Positions 60,692 to 64,000 of a stretch of 64,000 bases of DNA are shown piece after piece; the stretch's first letter is position 1, and every line of letters starts with the position of its first letter. Source of the DNA: Pyropia haitanensis (Eukaryota > Rhodophyta > Bangiophyceae > Bangiales > Bangiaceae); NCBI GenBank assembly GCA_008729055.1, contig SDUX01000002.1, positions 5,669,874 to 5,733,873 of the forward strand, given 5' to 3'. A program made the translations under genes and the position numbers. A model generated the notes under the pieces. The model saw nothing but the letters and a program-made list of their open reading frames with translations. It had not been told where the DNA came from and ran no database searches.

Positions 60692-62831
60692 AGCGTTGGG
60701 GTATAGGGAGCACGGGCACCCCCCCCCGGCGTCCGCCCCGCCGGGGATGGTCGTCCCCCCTGGGGGCCCCCCTGGGATGCCCCCTCCCGGGGTTCCCCCC
60801 GGGATGGGCCTCCCTGGCGTTCCGCCGGGGATGGGCGGCCTGCCGGGTGCCCCGCCGCCTGGCTCCCCCGCGTATGCCGCCCTCCACGCGTCGTTTGTGG
60901 CCGCCCGGCAGCAGCACCTGCAGCACCTGATGATGCTGCAGCAGTGGCGGGTGGCCGAGGCGGCCCGCTGGGCGGCCGCCGAGGGCGGCGCCGCCGCCGC
61001 CGGGGGGGAGGGCGCCCCCGCCGGGCGGCCGGCCGGCACCGCCACCTGGCGGAGCTGCCAGTGGAGGAGGGGGGGGCGGGGGGGACCTCCCGGTCGCGGC
61101 GGCGGCAGTGCCTTCGACGCTGCCGCTGGATGCGGCCGTGGGCGGGGGCGGTCCTGGTGCGGGTGTTTTTGCGGCCGAGCCGCCGCCGCCATTGGGGGCG
61201 CCGCCATCGGCACCGCACGGTTTAGGCGGTCACCGTGATGGAGATGGCCACGGCGGGAGCGGCGGGAGCGGCGGGGGCGGGGGCGGCGGTGGCGGGGGCG
61301 GCGGTGGCGGCAGTCATGAGGCCCGGTCAGCGCCCGTCGCCAGTCTGCCGACGCCACCACCAATCCAGGGAGTGGCGGCCTTGTCGCTCACGGCCACGCC
61401 GGCTGCGCCTCCGCCTCCGCGGCTTGCCGCGCCCGCCGCGGTCGCCCCGCCTGCAGGCACGCCCGTCACGAGTACCCCGCTTGCGGGCGTGCCCGCTGTG
61501 ACCGCTGCCAACGGGCCAGTGCCGGCGCGGGTGGCCAATGGCGGCGGGGGCGGCGGCGGCGCGGTCGCGGTGGCGGCGCCAGTGGCTGGCGTTGGTCGGC
61601 AGGCAACCGCGGCTGCCGCGCCTGGCGGCGGCGGGGGCGGCGCCCCGCCGGGCCGCCGCGAGTGGCGGGTGCCGGGCCGCGCGGGCGGTGCCGCGGCCGG
61701 CACGGCTGGGGGCGGTGGCGCCGGCGCCGGCGCCGGGCGGCTCAAGCGGGTGACCCCCCGCACGACTGAGCCACTGCCGACGGCGGCGGTGACGACGACC
61801 GTGTCGGTGGCGTTGCTGCAGCTGCTGGACGAGGCGGTCGCCGCGATGGACGCGGCGGTGCGGCCCGCGGCGGCGGACGGGGAGGCCAAGGCCGCGCTCC
61901 TCGCCGCCATTGGGCGCATCTGCCGCGCGGACTTTCGGCTCGCGACCGTGTGGATGTTTGGGTCGTCGGGCTCGGGGCTGGGCCTCCGCGGCTCGGACGT
62001 GGACTTGTGCATCAGCGTGCCTGCCGCGGCGGCGCGGCACCCCCAGTCGGGCTCCCTCCTCAGCCGTGCGGGCATCATTCGGCGGCTCGCCTACACCCTC
62101 CGCCGCGCGCAGATGGGGGCGGTGGAGGAGCGCCTCCACACGCGTCAACAGCTCGCCGCTGGTGTGATACAACACGGAACTCCTCGCCACGTACGCGGCG
62201 CTCGACGGGCGGGTGCCGCCGCTGGCGCGGTTGGTCAAGGCGTGGGCACGGGGGCGGGTGATCAACCAGCCTTACCGGGGGACGCTCAGCTCGTACGCTT
62301 ACGTGCTGCTGCTGCTCTTCTTCCTCCAGACCCGCCCCGTGCCAGTCGTGCCGTGCCTCCAAGCGCGCGCACGGGAGGTCGCGCTGGCGGATCCGCTCGA
62401 GAGCGGGGGGGGGTGGCGCCGCCGCCGCCCCCGCGCCGGCCGCCGACCCTGGCGCCGCTGGCACCGCCGACGTGCCCGTCGTCGTGCACGAGGACGGAAG
62501 CCGCTCGCGGATGGTCGACGGGTGGAACACGTACTTTGACACCGACCCGACGGTGCTGCCCGGCGGCGCCGCCTCCGGCGGGGGCGGCGCCCGCAACACA
62601 GACAGCATTGGCCAGCTCTTCCTCGGCTTCCTCCACTACTACGCGTTTGAGTGGGACTATGACGCGGCGGTCGTGTCGGTGAGGGCGGGACGGCCGCTGG
62701 CCAAGACGTCCAAGGCATGGGACGAGGCGTCGGTGGCGCGCCTCCTCGAGGCGCAGGCCGCCCAGGCGGTCGCAGACAAGGAGGCCCACGAGGCGCGGGC
62801 GGCGGCCAACAAGGCACGTGAAGCGGAAGCG

Positions 62832-62864
<33 letters not shown>

Positions 62865-63047
62865 GAGGAAGTGGTGGCGGCCGTCGACGACCAGACGGCG
62901 GCCGGTGGCAGCAAACACGGCGACGGGCCCGCAGCGGGGGCCACAGACCGGGAGGTGGGGGATCGCGGCGGCGGTGGCCACGGCACCCCCCCGGGCGGCC
63001 GCTGCTGCCCTCCTGGGATGGTGCCGCCGCGTTTGGCCGTCCGCTGA
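59159..63047 (+). CDS. non-canonical poly(A)/terminal uridylyl transferase (Cid1 family)
   Basis: Adds A or U residues to RNA 3' ends. A plausible start is the ATG at 59159, needing one base fewer in a G run at 59175-59180 to join ALSVERAAALEAAVAAAREA. The N-terminal half is disordered: Gly-rich tracts, an (HG)n repeat from GGCCAC hexamers at about 60290-60335, and Pro/Met/Gly repeats (PPGMPPPGVPPGMGLPG). A helical stretch follows (QQHLQHLMMLQQWRVAEAAR). Frame changes at G runs near 61002 and 61070 look like undercalls. The palm begins LATVWMFGSSGSGLGLRGSD and continues VDLCISVP, the GS...DxD motif with two catalytic Asp. After LRRAQMGAVEERLHTR the region expected to hold the third Asp (VDISxNN) is missing, and the frame resumes in NTELLATYAALDGRV, then LVKAWARGRVINQPYRGTLS. 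The PAP-associated domain is clear (DSIGQLFLGFLHYYAFEWDY). Several frame joins remain unresolved. Confidence 0.7.
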
Positions 63048-63241
63048 CGGTGTTGGAGGTGGCGGTGCCGCCGGGGGGGTGCGGGGGGGTGTGGGTCGTC
63101 GACGCGCTCGTGTGGGGGGGGGGTGCGGCCGGATGGGGTGCCGGCAGAGGCGCGGCTGTTTTTTTTTGGGTGGGGGGGAGGGGGGGGGGGGACGCGGCTG
63201 ACTCGGACGTTGACGGCGGCGGCGGTGGCGGCGGTGGCGGT

Positions 63242-63273
<32 letters not shown>

Positions 63274-64000
63274 GTCGTCCTCGACGGACACGTCGTCGCC
63301 GCCGCGGCGGCACGCGGCGAGCGGCCGCCGCGGCCGCTCCGGCGGGCGGCCACGGCGGCCGTCGGCAGGTGGCCGCGGCGCGTCTCCCCCCCCCCCGCGG
63401 CGGCGGGCGGGCGGTCGGCCAAGCGGCAGCGGTGGCGGCGGGGGGGTGCCGCGGCCGACCCGCTCGACGGCTTCCTCGTCGACGATGGCGCCCGCTGGCC
63501 CGCCGCCGCGGGGGGGGCGGCCCGCCGCCCGCGGCTGCGGGGGGGGGGGGGGAGCGCGCCCGCCGCCGCCGCCAGCGGTCATTGCCGGGGGCGTCTGGTG
63601 GGGGTGGTGGGGGGGTGGGGGGGGGGGGGCGCCTGGCCGCGGCTGGCACGCCGATACCGGCGGGGGCGGGGGGGGGAGCGAAGATGACTGGGCGTGGGTG
63701 GTTGGGAGGGGGGGGGGGGGGGGGGGGTGGGGTAGCTCAGGCGGGTCGGACGCCGACGCTGCCGCCGCGGCGGCTGCTGACGCTGCGCCGCTCTACCCGC
63801 CGCCGTCGCTCGCGCTGACGCCGCTGACGCCGCTGACGCTGCTGGGCGGTAGGGGCGGCGGCGGTGGTGGTGGTGGTGGTGGTGGTGGTGGGGGAGGGGA
63901 GGTGGTGGTGGTGGGGGGGGGGAGGTATGGGGGGGAGGAGCGGCGGCGGCGCCGTCGGCGCCGCCTGTCACCCGTGGCCCGCGTCTGCCGCGGCGGCGGC
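63048..64000 (+). other. probable C-terminal continuation of the nucleotidyltransferase, runs off window
   Basis: One base added in the C run near 62986 gives SWDGAAAFGRPLTVLEVAVP then GGVWVVDALVWGG, a more ordinary protein sequence than the unshifted frame, which stops at 63047. Beyond it lies Gly-rich low-complexity sequence and, near 63750-63850, SDADAAAAAAADAAPLYPPP then SLALTPLTPLTLLGG. This looks like a long disordered tail; no stop can be assigned before the window ends. Confidence 0.35.

Noticed and set aside
57927..61238. Frame running through the N gap
   Set aside because: Continuity across unsequenced bases is meaningless; the part before 59159 is poly-G/C and tandem repeat.

Overview
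The window is nuclear DNA from a photosynthetic eukaryote with a very GC-rich, intron-poor genome. Spliceosomal introns with GT..AG ends can be placed in four genes. The gene content includes a plastid-type Cpn10, a carotenoid-desaturase-like FAD enzyme, a ceramide synthase, a hedgehog-type Hint protein, an animal/alga-style M13 peptidase fragment, a GH37 trehalase fragment and a Ty1/copia retrotransposon. Together these suit an alga. A bangiophycean red alga (Porphyra/Pyropia-like) is my best guess from base composition, sparse introns and Gly/Ala/Pro tracts in proteins, but this is inference and no marker in the window proves it.

Layout, left to right. 0-10.5 kb: the end of a truncated gene, a two-exon ceramide synthase, a tRNA-Val-like element, a secreted or membrane-anchored trypsin-fold protein that has lost its whole catalytic triad (minus strand), and a zinc-ribbon protein (minus). 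10.5-15.8 kb: a gene-poor stretch with three AT-rich islands and one possible orphan first exon. 15.8-24.4 kb: a PAN/apple-like single-pass membrane protein, a double-ACT (GcvR-like) organellar protein, an 898-aa unrecognised protein (minus) and a small membrane protein. 24.4-29.0 kb: an extreme G/C homopolymer tract with no supportable gene. 29.1-39.1 kb: a secreted Hint-domain protein, a three-exon FAD desaturase-like enzyme (minus), a two-copy-domain RGG-type protein (minus) and plastid Cpn10. 39.5-43.7 kb: a trehalase C-terminal fragment and a PRXL2-like thioredoxin-fold protein without its cysteines (both minus). 46-48 kb: a pair of direct repeats each followed by a hairpin. 48.4-54.8 kb: a complete, apparently very young copia element with LTRs that look identical. 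57.4-64 kb: an M13 peptidase first exon, a 499-base assembly gap inside a hairpin-bearing tandem repeat, and a non-canonical poly(A)/terminal uridylyl transferase whose C-terminus probably runs off the window.

The genes do not form an operon or an obvious pathway. The plastid/carotenoid/Cpn10 set and the secretory/membrane set (ceramide synthase, pseudoprotease, PAN protein, Hint protein) are interleaved. Several coding regions switch frame exactly at long G or C runs; nearly all of these switches are explained by one missing base per run. They are best read as sequencing undercalls, not real mutations, so the gene models below span them.
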